64,000 bases of DNA from assembly GCF_020640915.1 (NCBI RefSeq), contig NZ_JADWDC010000006.1, positions 1 to 64,000 on the forward strand, written 5' to 3'. The translations under genes and the position numbers were made by a program. The notes below the pieces were generated by a model. The model did not search any database and had not been told where the DNA came from. It saw only the letters and a program-made list of their open reading frames with translations. Positions 53,486 through 63,801 of the stretch are shown here, one piece after another (the first letter of the stretch is position 1; every line of letters starts with the position of its first letter). Source of the stretch: Waterburya agarophytonicola KI4 (lineage in GTDB: Bacteria > Cyanobacteriota > Cyanobacteriia > Cyanobacteriales > Xenococcaceae).

Positions 53486-54166
53486 ATGAGAGAAAAATAT
53501 ACAGCCTTGCCTATGTTTAAATCCTGGCTTGATAAGGGAAAACAGCATTTTAATCGTATCCCAATTTTAATTTGGTTAAATGCTATTACTGTTGTATTCC
53601 TCAGCATATTGAGCCTTTATGCTCGAATTAGAAGCAAGGGGGCAGGGATTGAAAGTCTGTTTAGCGATCCTTTTTATATTGGTATCTTCTATTTAGGCTG
53701 GTTTACCAGCATCTCGGAAATAATGTGGTGTTCGTCGATCGCTATTTGTATTTTTTCTGGGATCTTACTTCCTTCATCCAACCGTCAATTTAAGATCTTT
53801 TTATTTGGCAGTAGTTTGGTGATGTTGCTACTTTTTTTTGATGATCGCTTTCGCTCGACTTTGATCTTGTGCGCTTTTTTTGGTACTTGTAAAGTAGTCA
53901 AATTAGGCGTATATTCCTTCTATGGTTTAATAATCATTTTCTATGCCTGGTTATTCCGCCATACTATTCGCCAAACTCCCTATATTCCTCTGTTAGTATC
54001 CTTTTGTTTGTTTGGTTTCTCTAGTGCGATCGACATTACTCCCATTAGCAGTCGCGGTATTCATGCCATGTTAGAAGATGGGACAAAATTAATCGGCTTA
54101 ATCAATCTCACTATTTATTTTTGGTGGATCTGTCACCAAGAAATTAGCAAGAATTTAAGAAAATAA
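53486..54166 (+). CDS. Hypothetical multi-pass membrane protein
   Basis: About 226 residues with six or seven predicted membrane segments separated by very short loops (for example LIWLNAITVVFLSILSLYA and the SLVMLLLFFDDRFRS region). No family motif is recognised. The ATG at 53486 is preferred to an in-frame TTG at 53447, but the start is uncertain. It sits divergent from the flippase-like gene and convergent with rsmI. Confidence 0.65.
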   Translation: MREKYTALPMFKSWLDKGKQHFNRIPILIWLNAITVVFLSILSLYARIRSKGAGIESLFSDPFYIGIFYLGWFTSISEIMWCSSIAICIFSGILLPSSNRQFKIFLFGSSLVMLLLFFDDRFRSTLILCAFFGTCKVVKLGVYSFYGLIIIFYAWLFRHTIRQTPYIPLLVSFCLFGFSSAIDITPISSRGIHAMLEDGTKLIGLINLTIYFWWICHQEISKNLRK

Positions 54167-54210
54167 TTTTATCTTTTAACTCCCACACCTTATTTTCGCT
54201 CGCCCGAGTG

Positions 54211-55047
54211 TCAACATAAATCCAATTGATAGATTTCTCGTCGCGATAGGTTGGTGGATTTAGCTAATTGACGACTGGCTTGCGATCGCGTCATGCCACT
54301 CTCTAGCAACTGTTGTAATTCTACTTTAAGCTCTTCTTCTGACATAATTAGATTACTCTCTTTTGCACCTTGAAGCACTAAGGTATATTCTCCTTTTGGT
54401 TGGCGTTGAGCATATAAAGCGATCGCAAGTTGCAGATTTCCCCGCCAAAACTCTTCGTGCATTTTGGTTAATTCCCGCGCTAAAACAATTTCTCGTTCTT
54501 CTCCTACTGCGGTAGCCAAATCTGTTAAGGTTTTAATTAGACGATGGGGTGCTTCGTATAAAACCACGGTTCGAGTTTCACTCCGTAACAATGCCAATCT
54601 TGCTTGACGCTCTTGTTCTTTTGTAGGTAGAAACCCTTCAAAAATAAATTTATCCGTTGGCAAGCCCGATGCAGCCAAGGCACTGATAACAGCTGTACCC
54701 CCAGGAATAGGAATAACAGGTATGGATAAAGCGATCGCAGCAGAAACTAATTTAACCCCAGGATCGGAAATACTAGGCATTCCTGCATCTGTCACGAGAG
54801 CTATATTGTGTCCTTGTTGCAATTTATTCGTCAACTCTTCAATGCGAGAATGGGGACTATGTTCGTGATAGCTAATTTGGGGAGTACTAATTTGGAGATG
54901 CTTTAACAATTTACCCGTGTGACGGGTATCTTCGGCAGCAATCAGATCGACTTCTGTTAGAATGCGAATAGCTCTGAGGGTAATATCTTCAAGATTACCA
55001 ATGGGCGTACCGACTAAATAGAGCTTGCCTAATTCCAAAGTCATCAT
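54211..55047 (-). CDS. rsmI: 16S rRNA (cytidine(1402)-2'-O)-methyltransferase
   Basis: A 278-residue SAM-dependent enzyme that methylates C1402 in the decoding centre. The LYLVGTPIGNLEDITLRA start, AEDTRHTGKLL, VTDAGMPSISDPG and IPGGTAVISALAASGLP motifs are all present, and the length is standard. A helical RsmI C-terminal tail ends the protein. It follows the ExbD gene by 27 bp on the same strand, so joint transcription is possible without functional link. Confidence 0.96.
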   Translation of the reverse strand: MMTLELGKLYLVGTPIGNLEDITLRAIRILTEVDLIAAEDTRHTGKLLKHLQISTPQISYHEHSPHSRIEELTNKLQQGHNIALVTDAGMPSISDPGVKLVSAAIALSIPVIPIPGGTAVISALAASGLPTDKFIFEGFLPTKEQERQARLALLRSETRTVVLYEAPHRLIKTLTDLATAVGEEREIVLARELTKMHEEFWRGNLQLAIALYAQRQPKGEYTLVLQGAKESNLIMSEEELKVELQQLLESGMTRSQASRQLAKSTNLSRREIYQLDLC

Positions 55048-55074
55048 AGTTTACTGTTTACTTCTTGCGATCGA

Positions 55075-55479
55075 TCAATCTGGCTTTTTTGCGGCGATCG
55101 CAAGTTGAATTTTGGGTATTTGTCTAATGCGATCGATCGCATCTACTACTAAACCATGTTCTACGGTTTTATCAGCATTAATAACTACAGTGGTTGTATC
55201 GCCACTTTGGATTAATTTCTCTATTTCCGTCTTTAGTTGTGATATTTGAGTTGCCTTACTGTCGATACTTAACTTACCCTCACTATCCAAACTAACGGTT
55301 ATTTGTTTGGTTTTTTGTACTTCTGTAGTGCTGGCGCGGGGCAAATTGACGGGTAAACCTTCAGAACGAGTTAGATAAAGACTGGAGACAATAAAAAACA
55401 CCAAAATTGCAAAGATCACATCGATCATTGGCAAAATATTGATTGTGGGTGGTAGATCGGGTTCTTCTAATAAACGCAT
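55075..55479 (-). CDS. ExbD/TolR family protein
   Basis: A 134-residue protein with one N-terminal membrane segment (about 18-40) in which the functional Asp (PMIDVIFAILVFF, Asp20) is kept, and a periplasmic domain. It would serve as the ExbD half of a proton-driven ExbB-ExbD motor that energises TonB transport or related work. No ExbB/TolQ gene is adjacent in the window. rsmI lies downstream. Confidence 0.9.
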   Translation of the reverse strand: MRLLEEPDLPPTINILPMIDVIFAILVFFIVSSLYLTRSEGLPVNLPRASTTEVQKTKQITVSLDSEGKLSIDSKATQISQLKTEIEKLIQSGDTTTVVINADKTVEHGLVVDAIDRIRQIPKIQLAIAAKKPD

Positions 55480-55574
55480 AGCGATCGATTATCATTTATG
55501 TTGGCGAATTTTTTGTTATTCTAACCCTAATAAGAGATAAGGAATTTTGTTGGATTTTTTAGATTAATTTACTG

Positions 55575-55631
55575 TTTTGAATTCTCGGCAAGCTGATGAT
55601 TCTATTTTGAACTTGTGGCAAGATTATGATT
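55575..55631. repeat. Imperfect 27-bp direct repeat
   Basis: 55575-55601 and 55605-55631 match at 21 of 27 positions, sharing TTTTGAA, GGCAAG and ATGATT. They lie between the exbD and 67-residue genes. Confidence 0.5.
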
Positions 55632-55651
55632 AAAGTCACAAGTTAGACCGA

Positions 55652-55855
55652 TTAAATCTCTCTACTAGCTGCTAATAATTCTCTTGATTCTTGTTTGACC
55701 ATACCCACCATAGCTGCCTGTTGCAAATCGATAAACGCTTCTAAATCTTCTAGTTCGTATTTGTCTTTTAACATATGACGCAGTTTTTCTTCTGCTTCTA
55801 AGGTCAAATACCCTGTATTTATAGCTTGTTTTACTATTTCACGTATAAGTTTCAT
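55652..55855 (-). CDS. Small conserved cyanobacterial protein
   Basis: A 67-residue helical protein (KLIREIVKQAINTGYLTLEAE at the start, then an acidic region EDLEAFIDLQQAA). Closely similar short proteins with this EAEEKLRHML pattern are common in cyanobacteria, but I know of no function. No membrane segment. Confidence 0.65.
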   Translation of the reverse strand: MKLIREIVKQAINTGYLTLEAEEKLRHMLKDKYELEDLEAFIDLQQAAMVGMVKQESRELLAASREI

Positions 55856-56470
55856 AATTAATTATTAACTCCTGATTACTATATTCTTTTTGATAAAATC
55901 ACTCTAGGCATATATAAATAAAATTAAATAAATTAAAAAAGTGAGCCAAGAACTTTAAAATGCTCTCCTATCGATCGATACGTTTATCTAATTATCATTA
56001 AAGTTTAATAAAAATTGAGTATTTTTCCTGTAACTTCGATCGCTCTACTGACAGTGCTAAGCTCACAAAGATAATTAATTCGTAAAGTAGTCGACAATTA
56101 TCAGACGAGATGGTCAAACTTTAGTTTTACCTGTTGATCGGCTTGACTAGGATGACAAACTGTTTTTAAGCTACTTTTATAAAGTAATTTTAAGAAACAT
56201 CAAGATCCCTTGAAAATACGTATAAACGCAAATTAGTTTATATAAACCTCAGTCTTACCCGTAATTTTACTTACTATTATGCCTTGTACTTCATAAAATC
56301 GGGAAATAAATACATATAAAGATATTAAGCAACTATTAATTTTTAAGAGAAAAACCCCCATCATTCATGACAGGGGCATTTTAAGTAAGATTGACATATT
56401 CCCAAGACAGGTGCAGAATATGGGATTCCCAAAAAAATAATGGACAAATTACTTCAAGATCTTGTCAAAT
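55856..56470. other. AT-rich intergenic region between hemL and the 67-residue gene
   Basis: About 615 bp with no convincing ORF and no HIP1 octamer. It holds the hemL terminator (56345-56376) and otherwise nothing I can name; a promoter of the 67-residue gene should lie at its left end. It is long enough to hide an unannotated small RNA. Confidence 0.45.
56345..56376 (-). terminator. Intrinsic terminator of hemL
   Basis: On the minus strand CCCC (56376-56373) and TCAT pair with ATGA and GGGG (56358-56355), interrupted by a small internal loop, and are followed by a T run (TTTTTCTC). It lies about 95 bp after the hemL stop codon. Confidence 0.6.
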
Positions 56471-57772
56471 CTAGATTTCAGCCAAAACTTCTTTCGCTAC
56501 GGCGATAGTGCGGTCGATATCTTCGTCAGTATGAGCTAGAGAAGTAAAGCCAGCCTCAAATTGAGAAGGAGCGAGATAAACACCTCTTTCCAACATACCG
56601 CGATGAAAACGAGCAAATTTCTTCATATCTGAGGTTTGAGCATCATCATAGTTATGAACTTCATGACCAGTGAAAAACATACCAAACATGGCACTAATAC
56701 TACCACCAGTCACTTCATGACCCGCTTCTTTGGCTGCGTTCAACAAGCCTTGAGATAGTTTTTTCGTAACGCGGTCTAATTGCTCGTAAGTACCAGGCTT
56801 ACTCAACAATTCTAGGGTTTTAATTCCCGCAGTCATTGCTAAAGGATTTCCAGACAAAGTACCAGCTTGATACATAGGTCCTGCTGGGGCAACCATAGAC
56901 ATAATATCTGCACGCCCGCCATAAGCACCTACAGGCAAACCACCGCCGATGACTTTACCCAAAGTAGTCAAGTCTGGAGTTACGCCAAATCTTTCTTGCG
57001 CGCCACCGTAAGCAATGCGGAAACCAGTCATAACCTCATCAAAAATGAGCAACGCGCCATGTTCTTTCGTAATCTCGCGCAAGCCTTCAAGGAAACCCGC
57101 ATCGGGGGTAACAAATCCAGAATTCCCGACTACTGGTTCTAAAATAACCCCTGCAATTTCGTCGGAGTTTTCAGCAAATAACTTTTTAACTGTTTCTAGG
57201 TCGTTATAGGGTGCTGTTAAAGTGTTGGCAGTAGTAGATTTAGGTACTCCAGGAGAATCAGGTAGACCGAGGGTTGCTACACCAGAACCAGCTTTCACGA
57301 GGAACATATCTGCATGACCGTGATAGCAGCCTTCAAATTTGAGGATTTTATCTCTGCCAGTAAATGCTCGCATCAAGCGCAAAACCGACATACAAGCTTC
57401 TGTACCAGAGTTGACGAAGCGCACTACATCAATACTGGGAACGGCATCGATTACCATTTCCGCTAAGACGTTCTCTAAAGCACAGGGCGCGCCAAAGCTA
57501 GTGCCTTTCTCTAAAGCTGCGTGTAAAGCCTCAATTACCACGGGGTTGGCATGACCGCAGATTGCAGGACCCCACGTACCGACATAATCTATATATTGGT
57601 TGCCATCGACATCCCAAATATAAGCACCTTTTACACGGTCAAATACAATAGGTTGACCGCCAACCGATTTAAAAGCTCTTACTGGCGAACTAACGCCACC
57701 AGGCATTAATTTTTGAGCGGCACTAAAAATTTCTTCTGATTTAGCTGTTTTAAAGGAAGTTGTAGAAACCAA
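56471..57772 (-). CDS. hemL: Glutamate-1-semialdehyde 2,1-aminomutase
   Basis: A 433-residue PLP enzyme making 5-aminolevulinate, the precursor of chlorophyll, haem, bilins and cobalamin. Family motifs: [48 protein letters not shown], the DEVMTGFR Asp and the Schiff-base Lys in [18 protein letters not shown]. The gene begins with TTG at 57772, supported by AAAGGAG six bases ahead and by the family N-terminus; no ATG is in a suitable place. It is monocistronic with its own terminator. Confidence 0.97.
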   Translation of the reverse strand: MVSTTSFKTAKSEEIFSAAQKLMPGGVSSPVRAFKSVGGQPIVFDRVKGAYIWDVDGNQYIDYVGTWGPAICGHANPVVIEALHAALEKGTSFGAPCALENVLAEMVIDAVPSIDVVRFVNSGTEACMSVLRLMRAFTGRDKILKFEGCYHGHADMFLVKAGSGVATLGLPDSPGVPKSTTANTLTAPYNDLETVKKLFAENSDEIAGVILEPVVGNSGFVTPDAGFLEGLREITKEHGALLIFDEVMTGFRIAYGGAQERFGVTPDLTTLGKVIGGGLPVGAYGGRADIMSMVAPAGPMYQAGTLSGNPLAMTAGIKTLELLSKPGTYEQLDRVTKKLSQGLLNAAKEAGHEVTGGSISAMFGMFFTGHEVHNYDDAQTSDMKKFARFHRGMLERGVYLAPSQFEAGFTSLAHTDEDIDRTIAVAKEVLAEI

Positions 57773-57995
57773 TATGTTCTCCTTTAATTAAAGTGAGTGT
57801 GTAAGTTAAAGTATCTTTAAAATAAAGATCTAAGTTTTAGTAAAGACGTATAAAGTCAATGACCTTTTATTATCCTACGGATGTTGAATCATAAATAGGT
57901 CACAATATGAAGATTTTTTAATTATTCGGTAGGGACGTTCTTACCAATGACTAATGACAAGCTAAACTGATCGATTTGCGATCGAGCAAGTTAAA

Positions 57996-58592
57996 TTAAG
58001 CAGTTTGCCAGTTTACGTAAGGTAGTTTGGTAGCGGTGACTTTGACACTTTCGGCATTATTAACAAGCTGTCCGCAATTATCCCATGTGCCGTTGAGGAA
58101 CATTTGGCGCGAACCTTCGTTCATTTGAACTGGAATAGAAAAGTTTTCGCTGGTTACTTCCATGTTGGATAAATCGACGGTAATTTCAGTTTGGGGATTT
58201 TCGTCAATTAAGGCTTGTAATTGTTTTACTTCTTCGGGGGAAGCAATGACACAAGGAACGCCAATAGCCACGCAATTACCAAAAAAGATCTCAGCAAAAC
58301 TTTGACCGATAACTGCCTTTATTCCCCACTTAGATAGTGCTTGAGGGGCGTGTTCTCGGGATGAACCGCAGCCAAAATTGTTATTAGTAACTAAAATACT
58401 TGCACCCTGGCGATCGGGATTATCAAAAGGGTGTTCTCCATTGGATTGAATGCGATCGTCGGCAAAGGCGTGTTCTCCTAAACCGTCAAAAGTTACACAG
58501 CGTAAATAACGGGCGGGAATAATGCGATCTGTGTCGATATCATCTCCCATAACTGCGATCGCTTTTCCTGATAATGCTTTAACTTCACTCAT
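57996..58592 (-). CDS. leuD: 3-isopropylmalate dehydratase small subunit
   Basis: The small subunit joins LeuC in the isomerisation of 2- to 3-isopropylmalate in leucine synthesis. In this 198-residue protein, [15 protein letters not shown] and [16 protein letters not shown] are the swivel-domain signatures. leuC is not in the window. It begins 19 bp after the stop codon of the DUF-type membrane protein upstream, so they are probably transcribed together. Confidence 0.95.
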   Translation of the reverse strand: MSEVKALSGKAIAVMGDDIDTDRIIPARYLRCVTFDGLGEHAFADDRIQSNGEHPFDNPDRQGASILVTNNNFGCGSSREHAPQALSKWGIKAVIGQSFAEIFFGNCVAIGVPCVIASPEEVKQLQALIDENPQTEITVDLSNMEVTSENFSIPVQMNEGSRQMFLNGTWDNCGQLVNNAESVKVTATKLPYVNWQTA

Positions 58593-58611
58593 AATTATAT
58601 TAATTACTAAT

Positions 58612-59928
58612 TTATGAATCTGATTCTAATCTTTGTTGCCACTCGCGATCGATTTTATCTCGATCTCTCAGATTTTGATCCAATAAATCGTCTTCGGTAG
58701 TGTAGGTAATATCTTTCTGTCCAATTATTTTTTGTCGAGCAAACTGACTGGCATAGGATATTTTTTGTTGTAGAGATTGACTGGGTTTTTTTAAAGCGAT
58801 CGCTCTTTGTTCTCTAGCCTCATTGCGATTTGCTATTTTGGGGTTACGCCCTTTAATCCAAAAATAGCGCACTAAAGGAATTGAGAGATATAAAATTCCA
58901 TAACTCAAGAGTAGCCAGAAAATTGATGCAGTAAACATTACCAGTGATTCGCCACTTTGTCCTGACATAATCTCCGCGATCGCACCATTTTGTAATAAAG
59001 ATTGCAAAACAAAAGCGACAATAATATTTAATACTCCCAATCCCGCAGCCATAGTAATTTGATTACCGTTGGCTTGACTAAAAAGCCAGGGTTTTTCTTG
59101 CAAATAACCCATAGAAGAAATAGACTGAGTTCCTCTTTGGCTAGCCATCACTTGAAGTTCGGGGAAATAATAAACTATTTGACCTTGAGGAGATACTTCA
59201 GGATAGCCATTAAAGCGACTCAACACAGGAATCATGTAGTCTTCATCTTCATCTGCTTTGTCTACATAGGGGGCAATTTGCTCTCCTACCACTGCTCCTT
59301 TATGCGCGCGAATTACCGAACCAATAGCGGAATAACGGTTTTCTTCTAAATCTGCATTAGGATCGCCATCTCCAAAGAGAAAAGAAAACACTGATTCGAG
59401 AAAATTCATTTGGTAGTTACCCGATGTCTCTCTTCTGCGTTGAAGACGACGGCGATTGTAACCAGGATCGAACCACCAGAAAATATCGCCAATCCAGAAG
59501 CGAGGCATAAAGAAACCTCCCCCACCATAGCTGCGCCCTCTGCCACCTTCTCTTTCGTCATTACTAGAATTCATGGCAATGACAATGGCAATAATAGCAA
59601 CCATCATCAATGCTATGGATGCTATTAAAACAATACCAAAAGAAATCCGAATAATGTAAAACAAGACTTTCCAGATTTTTGCCCAAGTTTGTTGCCAACG
59701 CAATTGCCAGTATTTATTGCGTAAAATCGACCTAAAATTCTTGGGAAATAAATAAACCACATCTCCTGAATCTGCTACCTGGAGATGCCCTCCAGCTTCG
59801 CTAGCCAAAGCCAACAACCCTTCTTGAGCAAAGTTAAGTTCTAGCCCTGCTTGCGCTGCTACGTCGCCTACCGTAACTCGATAGTCTAGCTTTTCAATGG
59901 ACTTGAGAATTTTCGGGTTGGGGATCAT
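58612..59928 (-). CDS. Conserved cyanobacterial membrane protein of unknown function
   Basis: A 438-residue protein. The N-terminal 70 residues look like a small winged-helix domain ([20 protein letters not shown], then a VVYLFP strand). A membrane segment (about 85-118) is followed by a Gly/Arg-rich linker ([10 protein letters not shown]), a second soluble part with a repeat of the winged-helix type strand ([10 protein letters not shown]), and two more membrane segments (about 295-355). Related proteins occur in cyanobacteria and plastid-bearing eukaryotes; no function is known to me. leuD follows 19 bp downstream. Confidence 0.8.
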   Translation of the reverse strand: MIPNPKILKSIEKLDYRVTVGDVAAQAGLELNFAQEGLLALASEAGGHLQVADSGDVVYLFPKNFRSILRNKYWQLRWQQTWAKIWKVLFYIIRISFGIVLIASIALMMVAIIAIVIAMNSSNDEREGGRGRSYGGGGFFMPRFWIGDIFWWFDPGYNRRRLQRRRETSGNYQMNFLESVFSFLFGDGDPNADLEENRYSAIGSVIRAHKGAVVGEQIAPYVDKADEDEDYMIPVLSRFNGYPEVSPQGQIVYYFPELQVMASQRGTQSISSMGYLQEKPWLFSQANGNQITMAAGLGVLNIIVAFVLQSLLQNGAIAEIMSGQSGESLVMFTASIFWLLLSYGILYLSIPLVRYFWIKGRNPKIANRNEAREQRAIALKKPSQSLQQKISYASQFARQKIIGQKDITYTTEDDLLDQNLRDRDKIDREWQQRLESDS

Positions 59929-60196
59929 TTCCGATTGAGGGGAAGGGTAATATTTACTTACATCCTATTCTATCTTTTCTTCATTGGAGATAGCATGAAG
60001 GGGTAGAGTCTTAGAAATTTTTTGGAGTAGGAATGGATGTTCTTACTTTTCAGTCTTTGCCTTCTCAATAGAATTTAATTCACACTAGACTTTATCTAAT
60101 AAAAATCACTTGATTGCGATCGCTTAAAACATATTTGTTAGCTTTAAAGTTACGTTATCTTAGTAGATAAGCCAATAAAATTATCAATCATTAGCT

Positions 60197-61960
60197 ATGA
60201 AAAAACTAGTGCTACTGTGCTTGTTTGTTTTGGGACTGGGGTTTTCTCTATTAAGTTTCAAAGGGTTAGCACAACAAGGAGAATTTAATTCCATTATTTT
60301 AGATTTTAAAGAAGAAGTCCCCATCGCTACAATTAGCGACGAAATTAAAGGGCTTTCTGATAAATATAATCAACAGGTTAATTTAAACAGCGTTTTTTCC
60401 ATCAGCGATCGCATTTATATAGTAGAAGGAGATAAAAAAACTCTTAAAGAATTAAAGAAATCCCCTTTAAATAAAGATACAGAATATATAGAAGCCAACT
60501 ATTTATATCATGCCCTAGAAGTTCCCAACGATCCTGAATACAGCAAACAGTGGAATTTCCGCAATATTAATCTTGAAAAAGCTTGGGATGAAACCAAAGG
60601 AGGAGGTATTACCGTTGCAGTAATTGACACGGGAGTAAGTAAAGTACCCGATCTCAAATTAACCAAGTTTGTTAAAGGTTATGACTTTGTCAATGATAAA
60701 GATGATGCTGGTGACGACCAAGGACACGGTACTCATGTAGCGGGGACAATTGCCCAATCTACCAATAATGGCTATGGTGTAGCGGGAATTGCCTACGAAT
60801 CCAATATCATGCCCCTCAAAGTTCTTGCTGCTAGTGGTGGCGGGACGATTGCAGACATTGCCGAAGCGATCAAATTTGCCGCCGATAATGGTGCGGATGT
60901 GATCAACATGAGTTTAGGTGGTGGTGGTGCTAGTAGCATGATGGAAGAAGCAATTAAATACGCCCATAATAAAGGGGTGGTAATTGTGGCTGCTGCGGGT
61001 AATGAAAATCGTAACGCCTCTTCCTATCCCGCTCGCTATCCTGATGTTATCAGCGTTTCCGCGATCGACTCAGCAGGAGCAAAAGCCCCCTATTCTAACT
61101 TTGGTGCAGCTGTTGATATATCTGCCCCTGGAGGGAGTGAAACAGGCAAAATCATTCAAAATACCGTCGATCCTCGCACTGGGGAATCTGTGTTTGTCGG
61201 TTTCCAAGGTACTAGCATGGCAGCACCTCACGTTGCGGGTGTAGCAGCCTTAATTCGGGCGACGGGAATAGATAGCCCCGATCAAGTGCGAGATATCTTA
61301 AAACAATCTTCACGTAAAGTACAAGAAGATAGCCTCAACCATTTTGGTTCGGGATATCTTGATGCAGGTGCAGCAGTAGAATTAGCCCTCAAAGGCAAAA
61401 TTACCTTCAATGATTTCTTCCGTTGGCTGCGTAAGAGTGGCTATCTCAACCTTGGTTTTTGGATCGATGGCGGTGCGGTAGCGTTATTACCCAAACTAGG
61501 AATGGTAATTGGTTCTTATTTACTAGCTTGGTTTTTACGCAACTATTTACCTTTTACACTGGGTTTAAATGGCGGTTTGATTTTTGGTAGTTCGGGTTTA
61601 TTCTTCCTCCAAGGTTTATACTGGTTTGACCTCCCACAATGGCCCATGCGCCTAGCTGGTAGCTCTATTCCTGAATTAGGTAATGTAGTTTTGGGTAATA
61701 GTAGTCTCAATCCTTTATTTGCCAGTGTCTTGATTCCCTTGGGTTTAATTATCCTCCTCATTGGTAATCCTCGCCTTAAATGGTTTGCCATCGGCTCTAG
61801 TATTGGAGTAGCTGCTTGTTTGGCAGTTACAGCCTTCACCGAGCCAAATTTGTGGCTCTTTGGTACGGGATTATTTGCACAAGGATATTTGCTAATTAAT
61901 GCTTGTCTCTGTGTTGGTTTGGCATATATAGCCAGCCAAAAGGAAACACAACGAGCATAA
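60197..61960 (+). CDS. Subtilisin-like (S8) protease with C-terminal membrane domain
   Basis: A 587-residue exported protease. Signal peptide 1-25, a pro-domain (about 30-108) and the peptidase S8 domain (about 112-395) with catalytic Asp144 (VIDTG), His177 (GHGTHVAG) and Ser340 (GTSMAAPHVAG). The last 160 residues contain about five hydrophobic segments (from about 430), an unusual end for a subtilase. The catalytic part should face the periplasm or lumen. It is likely co-transcribed with the 74-residue gene 55 bp downstream, ahead of a terminator. Confidence 0.93.
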   Translation: MKKLVLLCLFVLGLGFSLLSFKGLAQQGEFNSIILDFKEEVPIATISDEIKGLSDKYNQQVNLNSVFSISDRIYIVEGDKKTLKELKKSPLNKDTEYIEANYLYHALEVPNDPEYSKQWNFRNINLEKAWDETKGGGITVAVIDTGVSKVPDLKLTKFVKGYDFVNDKDDAGDDQGHGTHVAGTIAQSTNNGYGVAGIAYESNIMPLKVLAASGGGTIADIAEAIKFAADNGADVINMSLGGGGASSMMEEAIKYAHNKGVVIVAAAGNENRNASSYPARYPDVISVSAIDSAGAKAPYSNFGAAVDISAPGGSETGKIIQNTVDPRTGESVFVGFQGTSMAAPHVAGVAALIRATGIDSPDQVRDILKQSSRKVQEDSLNHFGSGYLDAGAAVELALKGKITFNDFFRWLRKSGYLNLGFWIDGGAVALLPKLGMVIGSYLLAWFLRNYLPFTLGLNGGLIFGSSGLFFLQGLYWFDLPQWPMRLAGSSIPELGNVVLGNSSLNPLFASVLIPLGLIILLIGNPRLKWFAIGSSIGVAACLAVTAFTEPNLWLFGTGLFAQGYLLINACLCVGLAYIASQKETQRA

Positions 61961-62015
61961 TCATAAGATTGTGGGGCGTTTGGCGAAACGTCCCTAAAAG
62001 GTTCATATAAATAAA

Positions 62016-62240
62016 ATGATCAAGATGAAAGTTATAGGCAAAATAGAAAAGAAGGGTTTTGGTTTTGGTGTTTGGACATTAGTCACAGATGACAATACAA
62101 CCTACGAGTTAAAAGACTGCCCCCCAGAATTAGAACAAGAAGGAATCAAGGTAGAAATAGAAGGCAAAATCCGCGAAGATGTCATGACAATGGCAATGAT
62201 TGGCAAGGTTTTAGAAGTTCAATCCCATGAAATTTTATAA
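62016..62240 (+). CDS. Small OB-fold-like protein (DUF5818-like)
   Basis: A 74-residue protein with a five-strand pattern (KVIGKIEKKGFGFGVWTLVT, TYELKDCPPEL, VEIEGKIREDV, VLEVQ), like small beta-barrel domains of the DUF5818 group. No export signal. It lies behind the S8 protease in the same transcription unit; the function is unknown. Confidence 0.65.
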   Translation: MIKMKVIGKIEKKGFGFGVWTLVTDDNTTYELKDCPPELEQEGIKVEIEGKIREDVMTMAMIGKVLEVQSHEIL

Positions 62241-62356
62241 AGATTAATTTTGTCTATGGAAAGGAAATTAGAAATAGAGCGAGAAAGCTCAACCTTGCTT
62301 CATGCCATTTTTAGATAAGGCTTTAAGGTTTGACGGAGCAAGTTAATATTATTCAT

Positions 62357-62402
62357 AGGGTTTCTCTGAAAGTTTGGTTACTTTTCATGAAACCCTTTTT
62401 TT
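62357..62402 (+). terminator. Intrinsic terminator of the S8 protease unit
   Basis: AGGGTTTC (62357-62364) pairs with GAAACCCT (62389-62396), extended by an inner TGAAAG / CTTTTCA arm, and is followed by seven T (62396-62402). Confidence 0.85.
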
Positions 62403-62436
62403 GTAACCTCTTTCAAGTTTTGTCCTGTACTTAGGG

Positions 62437-63801
62437 TTATTTATCCAAAAGTCTCAACTGATGATTGATTCTGCTTTGAATTATCTGTAATTCTCTAAGA
62501 TTAGTAAATTCAGCCAAATCAAAGCAAGCTTGAATTCTTCTGAGAGTTTTCTCCAATTGTTTTGCCAGATATAAAGCCTGCTCGCTTACTTTATCCATCT
62601 GCTGTTGTTCGTAGACTGCCAAATTCTTACCTCTAAAAATTTGCACGGTGACTATTTCCTTTTGGTTTTCTACAGAGAAAGCTAGACGGAGTAAAATTCT
62701 TTCTTGCTGATAAAACCTTTCTAGAACAACTTTTTTAGGATGATTAGACATATCCAAGGGAATCTTTGCCATACGCTTGATTTCGTCAATCAAAGAGCAA
62801 AAAATTGGCAAAGGAACTTGTTTGAGAGAGGATTGGGGCGAATTTTTTTGTTGCGCCACAACACTACCGTAACTACTATGGCGAGTTAAATTAATTTCTT
62901 CGGTGTGATATTCAAAAGCTTGTTCTAATAGTTTTTGCCAAGATAGATTCGATTTTAATTCGTCTAAAAAATCAACTGATTGAAGCTCTTCTTTTTCCAC
63001 TATTTGAGGAGAAACTTCTGCAATCAAATCGGAAATTTGTGCTTGAGCCAAGGCAATTTCTGATTCACTCTGAGAAATTTTGGAGGCTAATAATTCCGTA
63101 GTATTTTCAGCAATAATTGTCTGTTTGGTATCTAAATTGTTTGACTGCTGCTGATTTAAGAACTCTGGAGGAATTTCATAAAGGGTTGCTGTTTTATCTA
63201 CTTCGGGTCTAGAAGGCTTAGATTTTTCTGAGGGAGATAGATCCAAATCTCTGAGAAAATCCAAGTCTGGGGGTAAATCTTCTAAACCTTGAAAACTATT
63301 ATTTTCTGTGGAAGATAATTGTTCGTCAGATGGAGAAATAACTGTTGGTGCAGAATCAGCTAGTTTTCTGCTCGAAGCATTATTGATGGCAGAGTGTTTG
63401 CTAGGATCGAAAGCTTGATCGATAACTGTGGCATCGATTACGGTTTTTTGTCGATCGCCATTGCCATTTTGTCTGACTGGCTGGTTGGAATGTTGGGGAT
63501 AGCTGGCAAGTATTATTTGAAGAGTTTGTGCATCAATTAGTCTCAGTTGTAAATTATATTTAAAGACCTTGGCAATAGAGTTGACAAACTTTAATGATTC
63601 TTCGTTACTGGGATCTAACATTCCCAGAACTAAATTATTGCTTTCTAAATTTAAAGGAAGAACTTGATAATGCCGACAAGAATCTACAGGAAAAACTGCA
63701 TCAATTAGCTCGAGAATTTCTTTACTATTAGCAAGACAGTCAGCGAACATTGCTGCTGGAATATCGTCAGAATAGTGAGAGCTATTATTAAATTGAGACA
63801 T
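62437..63801 (-). CDS. Protein with N-terminal MshEN (PilB/GspE N-domain) and no ATPase
   Basis: A 454-residue cytoplasmic protein. Residues about 33-115 (FPVDSCRHYQVLPLNLESNN, VLGMLDPSNEESLKFV) match the MshEN domain that begins PilB and GspE type ATPases and binds c-di-GMP in some of them. A long low-complexity middle (about 120-290) is rich in Ser, Gln and Asp. The C-terminal 160 residues (about 290-454) are a helical domain without Walker motifs. It is therefore not a pilus motor itself; it may act as a regulator or adaptor. It stands alone at the window edge. Confidence 0.75.
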   Translation of the reverse strand: MSQFNNSSHYSDDIPAAMFADCLANSKEILELIDAVFPVDSCRHYQVLPLNLESNNLVLGMLDPSNEESLKFVNSIAKVFKYNLQLRLIDAQTLQIILASYPQHSNQPVRQNGNGDRQKTVIDATVIDQAFDPSKHSAINNASSRKLADSAPTVISPSDEQLSSTENNSFQGLEDLPPDLDFLRDLDLSPSEKSKPSRPEVDKTATLYEIPPEFLNQQQSNNLDTKQTIIAENTTELLASKISQSESEIALAQAQISDLIAEVSPQIVEKEELQSVDFLDELKSNLSWQKLLEQAFEYHTEEINLTRHSSYGSVVAQQKNSPQSSLKQVPLPIFCSLIDEIKRMAKIPLDMSNHPKKVVLERFYQQERILLRLAFSVENQKEIVTVQIFRGKNLAVYEQQQMDKVSEQALYLAKQLEKTLRRIQACFDLAEFTNLRELQIIQSRINHQLRLLDK

